In this document: positions 8,246-14,725 of the stretch, piece after piece | How the letters are laid out: every line of letters starts with the position of its first letter | Position numbering within the stretch: position 1 is the stretch's first letter | DNA from: an uncultured Marvinbryantia sp. | GTDB lineage: Bacteria; Bacillota; Clostridia; Lachnospirales; Lachnospiraceae | Assembly: GCA_937915375.1 (NCBI GenBank) | Contig: CALDMO010000036.1 | Span: forward strand, 1-25,047 | Direction: 5' to 3' | DNA length: 25,047 bases | Position numbers and translations under genes: made by a program | Notes under the pieces: generated by a model | The model's database searches: none | What the model was told of the DNA's origin: nothing | What the model saw: only the letters and a program-made list of their open reading frames with translations

Positions 8246-8589
8246 GGGGTTGTACTGGTTTCGACGGGGGTTTTGAAGTTGGGGAAGCCATCTGCGGGCC
8301 GGGACCGCACAGTAAACCGGAATTAAATATAAACGCAGACGAACAGTTAGCGTACGCAGCCTAATGGCTGCTGTCGGCTTCAGGTTGCTCACCGCCTGAA
8401 TCACCGGCATCAAATCTGGTGAGGCACTTCATTTCCTAAGCTTTGCGGAGATGGAAGAATTTATGAAGCTACTGATGTTAGAAGCCTGTCGTTAGGCGTC
8501 TGACGGAGGGAATGTCAAAATAGCGACTGTGATGGGAGATGCCGCAATGAATAGGCTTTCGGACAGGGGTTCGATTCCCCTCAGCTCCA
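8246..8589 (+). ncRNA. ssrA: Transfer-messenger RNA (tmRNA)
   Basis: tmRNA rescues stalled ribosomes by acting first as alanyl-tRNA and then as a short mRNA for a degradation tag. The 5' end GGGGTTG (8246-8252) pairs with CAGCTCC (8582-8588) as the acceptor stem. The 5' end continues with the near-universal ACTGGTTTCGACGGGG, and the 3' end carries the T-arm GGGGTTCGATTCCCC. The tag frame opens at GCA 8335 after AAATATAAAC and reads ADEQLAYAA, then TAA (8362-8364), so the full tag would be A-ADEQLAYAA. Several internal stems suit the usual pseudoknots (for example GCCTGTCGTTAGGC). The CCA end is not encoded (ACTT follows TCC), so it would have to be added after processing. Confidence 0.95.
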
Positions 8590-8593
8590 CTTG

Positions 8594-8622
8594 AAAAACC
8601 TTGTATTTACAGGGTTTTTTCT
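8594..8622 (+). terminator. Terminator of ssrA
   Basis: AAAAACCTTGT (8594-8604) pairs with ACAGGGTTTTT (8609-8619) around the loop ATTT, with one G-U pair, followed by further T residues. It starts 5 nt after the tmRNA 3' end. Confidence 0.88.
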
Positions 8623-8668
8623 ATTTTGAAAATCAAGACGTGACCATGAATGTGACCAGAAAATATGT

Positions 8669-8707
8669 TCGATAAAACAAGTAAAAATAGGAAGCCTATT
8701 TTATCGA
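8669..8707 (+). repeat. Inverted repeat in the leader of the MBL gene
   Basis: TCGATAAAA (8669-8677) is a perfect inverted match to TTTTATCGA (8699-8707). Inside it, TAGG and CCTA flank AAG and extend the hairpin. The alternative pair AAAATAGG (8684-8691) with CCTATTTT (8695-8702) competes with the outer arm. No T-run follows, so this is not a standard terminator; it may be an operator or an mRNA leader structure. Confidence 0.45.
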
Positions 8708-8717
8708 GGAAATATTT

Positions 8718-8774
8718 ATGAGAAGAATATGTAAGAAAATAGCAGTGATGGTTGCTGAGAGTAGGAGAGTATAA
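8718..8774 (+). CDS. Possible 18-aa leader ORF upstream of the MBL gene
   Basis: ATG 8718 follows GAGGA (8706-8710) at a plausible distance and encodes MRRICKKIAVMVAESRRV, then TAA, 11 nt before the start at 8786. It is very basic with no strong fold signal. It could be a translated leader peptide or chance. Support is only the start signal and the position. Confidence 0.25.
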   Translation: MRRICKKIAVMVAESRRV

Positions 8775-8785
8775 GAGATAATACA

Positions 8786-9841
8786 ATGAAAAAATACATA
8801 AAAAGATTTCTGTTTTCGTTCGTACTGTCAGCTACGTTTAGTATTTCTGCATACGCGGATGAAAATTTAGAAGTTCATTTTATTGATGTAGGGCAGGGAC
8901 TCAGTATACTCGCTAAATCGGGCGATGATGTGATGGTCTATGACGGAGGCGATAGAAGGCATTCCAGTAACATGGTATCATATTTGAAAAAGCAAGGAAT
9001 TACCGATATAGATTATCTGATATCTTCGCATTATGATGTGGATCATGTTGCCGGACTGGTCGGATGTTTGAATGTGTTTGAAATCGGCATAGTAATTGGT
9101 CCGGATTACGAGAAAGATACGAAGATATATCAAACGTTTGTAGAGAGCGTAGCAGAGAATGATTTAATTATAGAACATCCAGAGGTCGGGGCAACATATG
9201 AGTTTGGAGATGGAAGCTTTACGGTGTTGTCACCATCTGTCATAACAAATAATGACAATGATAATTCCGTTGCTATAAAATTGATAGACGGAGATAATTC
9301 ATTTATATTTACCGGTGACGCGGAATCAGCTAGTGAAATCGATATGATGGACTCTGGAATAGATTTATCTTGTAATGTGTTGTGTTTAGGGCATCATGGT
9401 TCGGCATCTTCTACGTCATATGATTTCCTCGGCGCAACAGTTCCGGAATATGCCGTCATATCATGCGGGCAGGACAATAAATACGGTCATCCGCATAAAG
9501 ATACGATGGATAAGTTGGAGGCAATGGAAATAGAAATGTTCCGAACGGATAAACAAGGAACACTTGTGGCGAAAAGCAATGAGAAAGAAATTACATGGAA
9601 TCAGGCTCCGTGCAGGGATTATTCGCCGGGAGATTTTTCTGACGAGGGAACAGTCCCTCAAGGTGACAGTGACGAGATCGCTATATCAGAAGAGTATGAG
9701 CAGAATGTATGGATATCCGCGACGGGCAGTAAATACCATGCGACTTCTGAGTGTGGCTCAGGGAATCCGAATAAAGCTACTGAAATATCTGTGTCGGATG
9801 CAGAAGAACAAGGATATTCCACATGTAAACGGTGTTTTTAG
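8786..9841 (+). CDS. Secreted ComEC-like metallo-beta-lactamase-fold hydrolase with C-terminal Cys/His motif
   Basis: The 351-aa product has a signal peptide (KKYIKRFLFSFVLSATFSISAYA, likely cut after A24). A metallo-beta-lactamase domain of the ComEC/Rec2 C-terminal type follows: FIDVGQG (32-38), YDGG (52-55), the metal motif SSHYDVDHVAG with H82, D84, D86 and H87, FTGDAE (175-180), LGHHGS (201-206) and KYGHPH (232-237). Family members are nucleases or phosphodiesterases; the substrate here is unknown. An acidic linker (about 275-305) leads to a C-terminal module, SKYH...C...CKRC (H318, C323, C347, C350), resembling a small Ada-type zinc knuckle seen at the ends of secreted Firmicutes proteins. 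There is no ComEC membrane part, so this is a stand-alone extracellular enzyme. The gene looks AT-richer than its neighbours and lies directly after ssrA, consistent with acquisition. Confidence 0.85.
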   Translation: MKKYIKRFLFSFVLSATFSISAYADENLEVHFIDVGQGLSILAKSGDDVMVYDGGDRRHSSNMVSYLKKQGITDIDYLISSHYDVDHVAGLVGCLNVFEIGIVIGPDYEKDTKIYQTFVESVAENDLIIEHPEVGATYEFGDGSFTVLSPSVITNNDNDNSVAIKLIDGDNSFIFTGDAESASEIDMMDSGIDLSCNVLCLGHHGSASSTSYDFLGATVPEYAVISCGQDNKYGHPHKDTMDKLEAMEIEMFRTDKQGTLVAKSNEKEITWNQAPCRDYSPGDFSDEGTVPQGDSDEIAISEEYEQNVWISATGSKYHATSECGSGNPNKATEISVSDAEEQGYSTCKRCF

Positions 9842-9859
9842 AGAAGGTTATATAATACG

Positions 9860-9893
9860 AAAGAGTGGATGTGAAAGTCTGCTCTTTTTGTTT
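9860..9893 (+). terminator. Terminator after the MBL gene
   Basis: AAAGAGTGGA (9860-9869) pairs with TCTGCTCTTT (9878-9887) through ten pairs, two of them G-U, around an 8-nt loop, followed by TTGTTT. It lies between the convergent genes ending at 9841 and 9900. Confidence 0.6.
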
Positions 9894-9899
9894 GGTATT

Positions 9900-10133
9900 C
9901 TATTCGTCAAATCCCAATACGGCGATATTGAATCGTGGTGTTTTCTTGATTTCTAATACTTTTGCGTAAGTATTTTTGGGGCATTTGGAGATATGAATAG
10001 GGCTACTCATGCCAAGGGAATGCTCGATCATATACGTACAAAAGGGACCGATTAAGTAACCCTTTACATTGACATTTTCTCCGATTGTCAGTTTGTCTCC
10101 ATTGTTCTCTATAGAAAAATCCATTTTTATCAT
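9900..10133 (-). CDS. Unknown 77-aa protein
   Basis: On the minus strand the ATG at 10133 follows AAAGAGG (plus coordinates 10142-10148) and a near-perfect promoter. The product begins MIKMDFSIENNGDKLTIGENVNVKGYLIG and ends VLEIKKTPRFNIAVLGFDE. It is soluble, has no signal peptide and is probably rich in beta strands (alternating hydrophobic residues around KLTIGENVNVKGYLIG and FNIAVLGF). Two cysteines (in GPFCTY and SKCPKN) are visible but form no known motif. A reading extended upstream to 10265 is rejected because its extra 44 codons cover the promoter. I do not recognise the family. It stands alone in the accessory stretch and converges on the MBL gene. Confidence 0.65.
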   Translation of the reverse strand: MIKMDFSIENNGDKLTIGENVNVKGYLIGPFCTYMIEHSLGMSSPIHISKCPKNTYAKVLEIKKTPRFNIAVLGFDE

Positions 10134-10163
10134 ATCTGTAACCTCTTTTTTTAATCTTTTCAT

Positions 10164-10192
10164 ATTATATAAGATGAACCGCAGTATTTCAA
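10164..10192 (-). promoter_or_regulatory. Near-consensus promoter of the 77-aa gene
   Basis: Read on the minus strand, TTGAAA (plus 10187-10192) and a perfect TATAAT (plus 10164-10169) are 17 nt apart, eleven of twelve consensus positions. Transcription would begin near 10157, just before the ribosome binding site. This suggests strong, probably unregulated expression of a small gene. Confidence 0.75.
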
Positions 10193-10270
10193 GGATGAAA
10201 CGGTTAAGAGTAAAGATTATTGGAAAATGTAAATTGAAAGCATATATTTTAGTAAGAAAAAACATTCCTA

Positions 10271-10317
10271 AAACATTACGTAAAATTAACGAAATGTTAA
10301 ATTTGTGTAATGTTTTT
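10271..10317 (+). repeat. Nested inverted repeat in the divergent intergenic region
   Basis: AAACATTAC (10271-10279) is a perfect inverted match to GTAATGTTT (10307-10315), and inside it TTAAC (10286-10290) pairs with GTTAA (10296-10300). T residues follow. No plus-strand gene ends nearby, so it is more likely an operator or regulatory structure upstream of the promoter at 10327-10356 than a terminator. The rest of 10134-10449 holds only the two divergent promoters and a ~90-nt leader without a recognisable riboswitch. Confidence 0.45.
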
Positions 10318-10326
10318 CTATGTAAC

Positions 10327-10356
10327 TTTACAAAATCAAATAGACTGTGCTAGAAT
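10327..10356 (+). promoter_or_regulatory. Promoter of the secreted lysozyme-like gene
   Basis: TTTACA (10327-10332) and TAGAAT (10351-10356) are 18 nt apart, each matching the sigma-A consensus at five of six positions. The transcript would carry an ~85-nt leader before AAGGAGG at 10430-10436. Confidence 0.55.
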
Positions 10357-10449
10357 GTCACATAAATGGTGTGCCATTGAGGAAAAAGAACAAGATGATT
10401 GTCGGGGGAAGATTTGACCAGCAATTTTTAAGGAGGAAGAATACATAGT

Positions 10450-11823
10450 ATGACGAACCGCAGATTCAGAAAGAGACTCGCAATGATTCTTTCAGCAGCG
10501 ATGCTGACGCTTTCCATGCCAGGATATATTTTAGCAGAGGATCAGCAGACAGAAATAATTTTTGATAATAGAAATGAAGATGTGGATGGTACGCCAGAAA
10601 CGGAAGTGCCAGAGCAGAAACCGACAGAGCCAGAGACGCAGGCGCCGACAGAGCCAGAGACGCAGGCGCCGACAGAGCCAGAGACACAGGCGCCGACAGA
10701 GCCAGAGACGCAGAAACCAACAGAGTCAGAGACGCAACCACCAACAGAGTCAGAGACACAGGCGCCAATAGAATCAGAAACGCAGGCGCCAACAGAATTA
10801 GAGACACAGGCGCCGACAGAGTCAGAGACGCAGAAGCCTTCGGAGCCGATGACGGAATCGGAAGCAGAGACGGAATCAGAAATCGAGAAGGAAACGGAAA
10901 AAGAAACCGAGAAAGAAAAGACAGAAAGAGAAACAGAAAAAGAAACTGAAAAAGAAGAGAAAGTACCGGGTTTTTCTGTTGATCCGAGCGCATATCCGGC
11001 AGTTAATATTACTGAAAATACGCTGGAAATTTATCGTTATCTGGTAGAGGAGATGGGATTGAACCACGCGGCAGCCTGCGGAATTCTGGCAAATATCCAG
11101 ATGGAGTCTAATTTTAACCAGCTTGCGATTGGTGATGGCGGCACTAGTTTTGGTATTTGTCAGTGGCATTTGGGCAGACTTTCTAATCTGATGGGTGTTT
11201 GTACATCCTTAGGTCTGGATTATCGTACCGTGGAAGGCCAGTTGGTTTATTTGGAATATGAGCTGAACAGCGGTTACACAAATGTACTGAATTATATCAG
11301 AAGCGTTCCGAATACTGCACAGGGAGCATATGACGCGGCATACTATTGGTGTATGTATTTTGAGATGCCTAGCCAGACAGAGGCGCGTTCTGTACAGCGA
11401 GGAAATTTGGCGATGCACGAGTACTTTCCGCAATCATTTAATCTGGAGAAGATAGAAAAAGAAGCATATTTCTACGAAACAGCTGACAACGTGAATGTTC
11501 GCAAAGAACCGGGGATGGAATCGGAAGTTCTTGAAGTGTTGCCGAAAGGGACAACTCTCGATGTCAGGAAGAAAGCGGGAGAATGGTACTGTATTTCTTA
11601 TAAAGAAGGAGAGGCATATGTGAAGTGTGAGTTTGTGAAGATGATTTCCTCTTCGAAAGAGAACGTAGAAAAAGAAGAAATGATCAAACAGGCGTTGGAA
11701 GAAAATGCTGTTTTCGTTAAAAAGAATACGCAGGAAATGCAGATGGATCTGATGAATCAGGGGATGGAACTTTCCATTCTGAAGCAGATCAGCAGGGCGG
11801 AAGCAGAGAATGAAAAAAATTAA
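10450..11823 (+). CDS. Secreted repeat protein with phage-tail-lysozyme-like and SH3b domains
   Basis: The 457-aa product starts at ATG 10450, 13 nt after AAGGAGG. It has a signal peptide (RRFRKRLAMILSAAMLTLSMPGYILA, cut near residue 29). A low-complexity stalk follows: nine 8-residue repeats of the type PTEPETQA (58-129), then a Glu/Lys-rich tract (about 130-172). The catalytic-looking domain (about 186-325) has GILANIQMESNFN with putative catalytic E219 and SFGICQWHLGR, a pattern of the phage tail lysozyme family that cuts peptidoglycan glycan strands. An SH3b domain (about 339-400, DNVNVRKEPGMESEVLEVLPKGTTLDV) would bind the wall, and a helical tail ends the protein. It is probably an extracellular autolysin or wall-remodelling enzyme whose stalk spans the wall. 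No LPXTG anchor is present. A role in killing competitors is possible but not shown. Confidence 0.82.
   Translation: MTNRRFRKRLAMILSAAMLTLSMPGYILAEDQQTEIIFDNRNEDVDGTPETEVPEQKPTEPETQAPTEPETQAPTEPETQAPTEPETQKPTESETQPPTESETQAPIESETQAPTELETQAPTESETQKPSEPMTESEAETESEIEKETEKETEKEKTERETEKETEKEEKVPGFSVDPSAYPAVNITENTLEIYRYLVEEMGLNHAAACGILANIQMESNFNQLAIGDGGTSFGICQWHLGRLSNLMGVCTSLGLDYRTVEGQLVYLEYELNSGYTNVLNYIRSVPNTAQGAYDAAYYWCMYFEMPSQTEARSVQRGNLAMHEYFPQSFNLEKIEKEAYFYETADNVNVRKEPGMESEVLEVLPKGTTLDVRKKAGEWYCISYKEGEAYVKCEFVKMISSSKENVEKEEMIKQALEENAVFVKKNTQEMQMDLMNQGMELSILKQISRAEAENEKN
10621..10836 (+). repeat. Nine tandem 24-nt coding repeats (PTEPETQA type)
   Basis: Nine in-frame 24-nt units begin at 10621. 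The first three are near identical (differing by G/A at one site) and later ones diverge (PTESETQP, PIESETQA, PTELETQA, PTESETQK). The gradient from identical to diverged copies suggests recent expansion at the 5' side by slippage or recombination. They encode the extended stalk of the secreted lysozyme-like protein. Confidence 0.9.
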
Positions 11824-11865
11824 ATTCGGATAAACGATGATAAGATGTGATAATTCTGAAAAATT

Positions 11866-11897
11866 TTCACAGTTCGGACAAAGTTTTCTGATATAGT
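11866..11897 (+). promoter_or_regulatory. Candidate promoter of the two-component operon
   Basis: TATAGT (11892-11897) is a good -10. No consensus -35 stands at 16-18 nt: TTCACA (11866-11871) is 20 nt away, which suggests an activator-dependent promoter. TTTTC recurs at 11864 and 11884, a 20-bp spacing that could be a pair of response-regulator half-sites. This is tentative. Confidence 0.35.
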
Positions 11898-11929
11898 AAG
11901 AGCAGACGCGGCGGGAGGTGTCTGCTCTT
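11898..11929 (+). promoter_or_regulatory. Perfect hairpin at the expected transcription start of the two-component operon
   Basis: AAGAGCAGAC (11898-11907) pairs perfectly with GTCTGCTCTT (11920-11929) around a 12-nt G-rich loop. It starts right after the -10 box and is followed by only TTT and then GC bases, so it is a poor terminator for the upstream gene. It could be an operator, a 5' mRNA-stabilising stem, or a weak terminator. Confidence 0.45.
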
Positions 11930-11959
11930 TGCTGTGTAGACGAATCGGAGGCGGTAGGT

Positions 11960-12637
11960 ATGGATAAATTAAAGATTTTGGTAGTAGATGACGAGAGCAG
12001 AATGCGCAAGCTGGTAAAAGACTTCTTGACGAAAAAGGATTTTCAGGTTCTGGAAGCGGAGGATGGCATGCAGGCGCTGGATGTTTTCTATAAAGTGAAG
12101 GATATTGCGCTGGTGATACTTGATGTGATGATGCCGAAGATGGATGGGTGGCAGGTGTGCCGGGAAATCCGTTCACTTTCGGATGTTCCGATCATCATGC
12201 TGACGGCGCGTTCGGACGAACGTGACGAGCTGCTGGGCTTTGAACTCGGTGTGGACGAATATATTTCAAAACCATTCAGTCCTAAAATACTTGTGGCGCG
12301 TGTGGAAGCAATTCTGCGGCGCAGCAACGCATTGACAGCGGATAATGTAATGGTTGCCGGTAAGATCAGCCTTGACAAGGCGGCACATGAGGTGAAAGTG
12401 GATGGCAAAAATATCGAACTGAGTTACAAGGAATTTGAACTTTTGAATTATTTTATGGAGAATCAGGGGATTGCGCTTTCCAGAGAAAAAATTCTTAATA
12501 GTGTGTGGAATTATGATTATTTCGGAGATGCCCGTACAATCGATACACATGTGAAAAAACTGCGCAGCAAGCTGGGGGAGCAGGGTGATTACATTAAAAC
12601 TGTCTGGGGCATGGGCTATAAATTTGAGGTAGAATAA
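11960..12637 (+). CDS. OmpR-family response regulator
   Basis: The 225-aa product has the normal size for a DNA-binding response regulator. The receiver domain (about 4-115) shows D10 and D11, the phospho-acceptor D55 in VILDVMMPKMDGW, the LTAR switch segment and K105 in YISKPFSP. The winged-helix domain (about 130-225) shows ELSYKEFELLNYFMENQG and DARTIDTHVKKLRSKLG ending in GMGYKFE. The start ATG 11960 follows GGAGGCGGTAGGT; a longer GTG reading from 11918 would begin inside the leader hairpin and adds residues outside the domain. Its partner kinase starts 1 nt after its stop. The regulon is unknown; the downstream sirtuin-like gene is a likely partner and the leader hairpin a possible autoregulatory site. 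Confidence 0.93.
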   Translation: MDKLKILVVDDESRMRKLVKDFLTKKDFQVLEAEDGMQALDVFYKVKDIALVILDVMMPKMDGWQVCREIRSLSDVPIIMLTARSDERDELLGFELGVDEYISKPFSPKILVARVEAILRRSNALTADNVMVAGKISLDKAAHEVKVDGKNIELSYKEFELLNYFMENQGIALSREKILNSVWNYDYFGDARTIDTHVKKLRSKLGEQGDYIKTVWGMGYKFEVE

Positions 12638-12638
12638 C

Positions 12639-14135
12639 ATGAAGCATTCTATTAAGACACAGCTTGCCATCAGTTTCGCCGGGCTGATTGCATTGATTCT
12701 CGGTATCAGTCTGCTGGTGAATAATCTGTTTCTGGAAAAATATTATATGTATCAGAAGCGGGATGATCTGATCAATATTTATAATGAAATCAACATGATT
12801 GACGATATTGCGGATTATCAAAGTGATGAATTTGAAGAAGATTTTCGGCGTATCAGTGGGACGAACAACGTTGACCTGAATATTCTCTGGGTGGATGTGG
12901 ACGGCAGCGGTGTGATTGTATACCAGAGCCGCGATAATCGTATCATGCGCGGCCGTATTGAAGGTTATCTTTTTGGGCTGAATTCGCTGGAGGATGACAG
13001 TGATATTCTTTTGGAAACGAAAAATTACCGCATTCAGCGGTTTAGTGATTCTGCTGATTCCACGGATTATCTGGAAGCATGGGGACGTTTGCAGACCGGA
13101 TGCTATTTTCTGATGCGTATTCCCATTCAGTCAATCCGGGAAAATGTAAAAATATCTAATCAGTTTGCAAGTTATACTATTTTGGCCGGTATTTTTTTCA
13201 GTATGGGTTTTGTATGGTGGATCTCTAAAAAGGTAACAGATCCGATCGAGGAATTGACCGGTATTTCTCGCCGGATGGCGAATCTTGATTTTGAGGCGAA
13301 ATATACCAGCAATGTAAAGAATGAGATCGGTGAACTGGGAGAGAATTTCAATCAGATGTCGGAGAGACTTGAGCGCACGATTTCTGAACTGAAAACAGCA
13401 AACAATGAATTGAAGAAAGATATTGAGAAGAAAACGCAGATCGATGAAATGAGAAAAGAATTTTTATCGAACGTGTCGCATGAATTGAAAACACCGATCG
13501 CATTGATTCAGGGGTATGCGGAAGGTTTGAAAGAATGTATCAATGATGACGAGCAGAGCCGTGAATTTTACTGTGATGTGATTATGGATGAAGCAGCCAA
13601 AATGAACAATATGGTAAAGAAACTGCTCAGTTTGAATCAGTTGGAATCCGGCAATGACATTGTAACGATGGAACGTTTTAACTTAAGTGAGCTTGTACAG
13701 GGAGTAGTACAATCGGCACGGCTTCTGGCAGACCAGAAACAGGTGGAGATTCATTTAAACGGAGTGGAAAATGTGTTCGCCTGGGGCGATGAATTCAAAG
13801 TCGAGGAAGTGATTACGAATTACATCAGCAATGCGGTCAATCATGTAAACGAAAAGGGACATATTGAAGTTGTATTGGAACAGCGGAAGGGAAAATCGCG
13901 TGTGACAGTATTTAACACCGGAAGCCAGATTCCGGAAGACGAGCAGGAAAAGATCTGGGTGAAATTTTACAAAGTAGATAAGGCAAGAACCAGAGAATAC
14001 GGTGGAAGCGGCATTGGACTTTCGATTGTTAAGGCAATTATGGAATCAATGCATCAGAAATTCGGTGTGTATAATTTGCCTAGCGGTGTTTGTTTCTGGT
14101 TTGAACTTGATACAGATAATGGGGGAGAGGAATGA
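12639..14135 (+). CDS. Membrane sensor histidine kinase
   Basis: The 498-aa kinase partners the preceding regulator. It has a membrane helix at about 9-30, an extracytoplasmic sensor region at about 31-174 rich in acidic residues (DDIADYQSDEFEEDFRR) without a recognised ligand fold, a second helix at about 176-197, HAMP at about 198-250, and a kinase core. The core has the H-box FLSNVSHELKTPIALIQGY with H281, the N-box EEVITNYISNAVNH with N394 and N398, F-box residues in WVKFYKVDKARTREYGGSG and the G-box GIGLSIVKAIM. A LESG-type coiled region follows the H-box, as in VanS/PhoR-type kinases. The stop overlaps the next start (ATGA, 14132-14135), so the next protein is translationally coupled. 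The signal is unknown. Confidence 0.93.
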   Translation: MKHSIKTQLAISFAGLIALILGISLLVNNLFLEKYYMYQKRDDLINIYNEINMIDDIADYQSDEFEEDFRRISGTNNVDLNILWVDVDGSGVIVYQSRDNRIMRGRIEGYLFGLNSLEDDSDILLETKNYRIQRFSDSADSTDYLEAWGRLQTGCYFLMRIPIQSIRENVKISNQFASYTILAGIFFSMGFVWWISKKVTDPIEELTGISRRMANLDFEAKYTSNVKNEIGELGENFNQMSERLERTISELKTANNELKKDIEKKTQIDEMRKEFLSNVSHELKTPIALIQGYAEGLKECINDDEQSREFYCDVIMDEAAKMNNMVKKLLSLNQLESGNDIVTMERFNLSELVQGVVQSARLLADQKQVEIHLNGVENVFAWGDEFKVEEVITNYISNAVNHVNEKGHIEVVLEQRKGKSRVTVFNTGSQIPEDEQEKIWVKFYKVDKARTREYGGSGIGLSIVKAIMESMHQKFGVYNLPSGVCFWFELDTDNGGEE

Positions 14136-14659
14136 ATCGAATAAAAGAAATGATCACACAGGCTGATATGGTTCTGCTGGGATTTGGAGATGAATTTACA
14201 GATCGCAAGGCATCCAGGGAGGAGGTAGTCCGGGCATATGACAAGGTGGAGGAGCTGATTCATGGAAAACCGTGGTTTGCGGTAACGGTGAATACGGACG
14301 ACCTGATTTATGAGTCAAAACTAAATGATTTTTTCATTGTGGCGCCGTGCGGAAGTGAAAAGGCCGGAAATGTGGTGACAATGGAGAATTATGATGAATC
14401 GGCATATCTGCCGAAGTGGCAGTTTTACATGAACTGGCTGACATCCACGATTGGGAAAAAGCTTTTGATACTGGAATTTGGAGTTGGACTTGCCTATCCG
14501 TCTGTGATACGGATGCCATTTGAACGGACAGTACAGTTTAATCAAAAAGCGTCTCTGGTAAGAATTCACAGTAAGCTGGCGATGACCGGTTCAGAGATTG
14601 AAACACGCAGTTATTGTGTAAATGTGGAACCAATCACGTTTTTGTTGGGAAAAGTTTGA
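14132..14659 (+). CDS. Compact sirtuin-like (SIR2-fold) protein, catalytically uncertain
   Basis: The ATG overlaps the kinase stop by 4 nt, and GGGGGAGAGG lies just upstream. The 175-aa product resembles the Rossmann half of SIR2 NAD-dependent deacylases. ADMVLLGFGDEFTD (11-24) sits where sirtuins have the GAG(I/L)S NAD loop. FAVTVNTDDLI (49-59) matches the TQNIDGL segment. LLILEFGVGLAYPSVIRMPFE (111-131) corresponds to the late Rossmann strand, and SLVRIHSKLA follows. A PCG at 72-74 may be a relic of the zinc module, but the four-Cys set and the catalytic His loop of active sirtuins are not visible, and 175 aa is short (usual 230-280). It may bind NAD or ADP-ribose without deacylating. Coupling to a two-component system suggests a regulatory or sensory role. 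The family call is by motif and memory only. Confidence 0.6.
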   Translation: MNRIKEMITQADMVLLGFGDEFTDRKASREEVVRAYDKVEELIHGKPWFAVTVNTDDLIYESKLNDFFIVAPCGSEKAGNVVTMENYDESAYLPKWQFYMNWLTSTIGKKLLILEFGVGLAYPSVIRMPFERTVQFNQKASLVRIHSKLAMTGSEIETRSYCVNVEPITFLLGKV

Positions 14660-14677
14660 CAAAATAGATAAAATAAC

Positions 14678-14705
14678 TTGTAATTTCATACGATTATAGT
14701 ATAAT
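14678..14705 (+). promoter_or_regulatory. Promoter upstream of the phosphoribosyltransferase gene
   Basis: TTGTAA (14678-14683) and a perfect TATAAT (14700-14705) are 16 nt apart. The transcript would run through the hairpin at 14726-14770 before reaching the gene at 14802. An overlapping TTGACA at 14656-14661 has no good partner. Confidence 0.55.
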
Positions 14706-14725
14706 TTACTCAAATGAATGGATGA

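Noticed and set aside
10069..10353. 94-residue plus-strand open frame
   Set aside because: It overlaps the minus-strand 77-aa gene, its promoter and the inverted repeat, and has no ribosome binding site.
8246..10449. Intact prophage or integrative element at ssrA
   Set aside because: No integrase, no structural phage genes and no second copy of the tmRNA 3' end were found in the interval.
10621..10836. CRISPR-like array
   Set aside because: The 24-nt units are directly joined without spacers, are in frame and encode a protein stalk.
10466..10993. 175-residue open frame on the minus strand across the repeat tract
   Set aside because: It exists because the 24-nt repeats and Glu/Lys codons leave no stops in that frame; the product is low-complexity Leu/Ser/Ala/Phe with no start signal.
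11434..12009. 191-residue open frame on the minus strand over the lysozyme-gene end and regulator start
   Set aside because: It crosses two confident genes and the intergenic promoter, and the product is a Phe/His/Leu-rich shadow.
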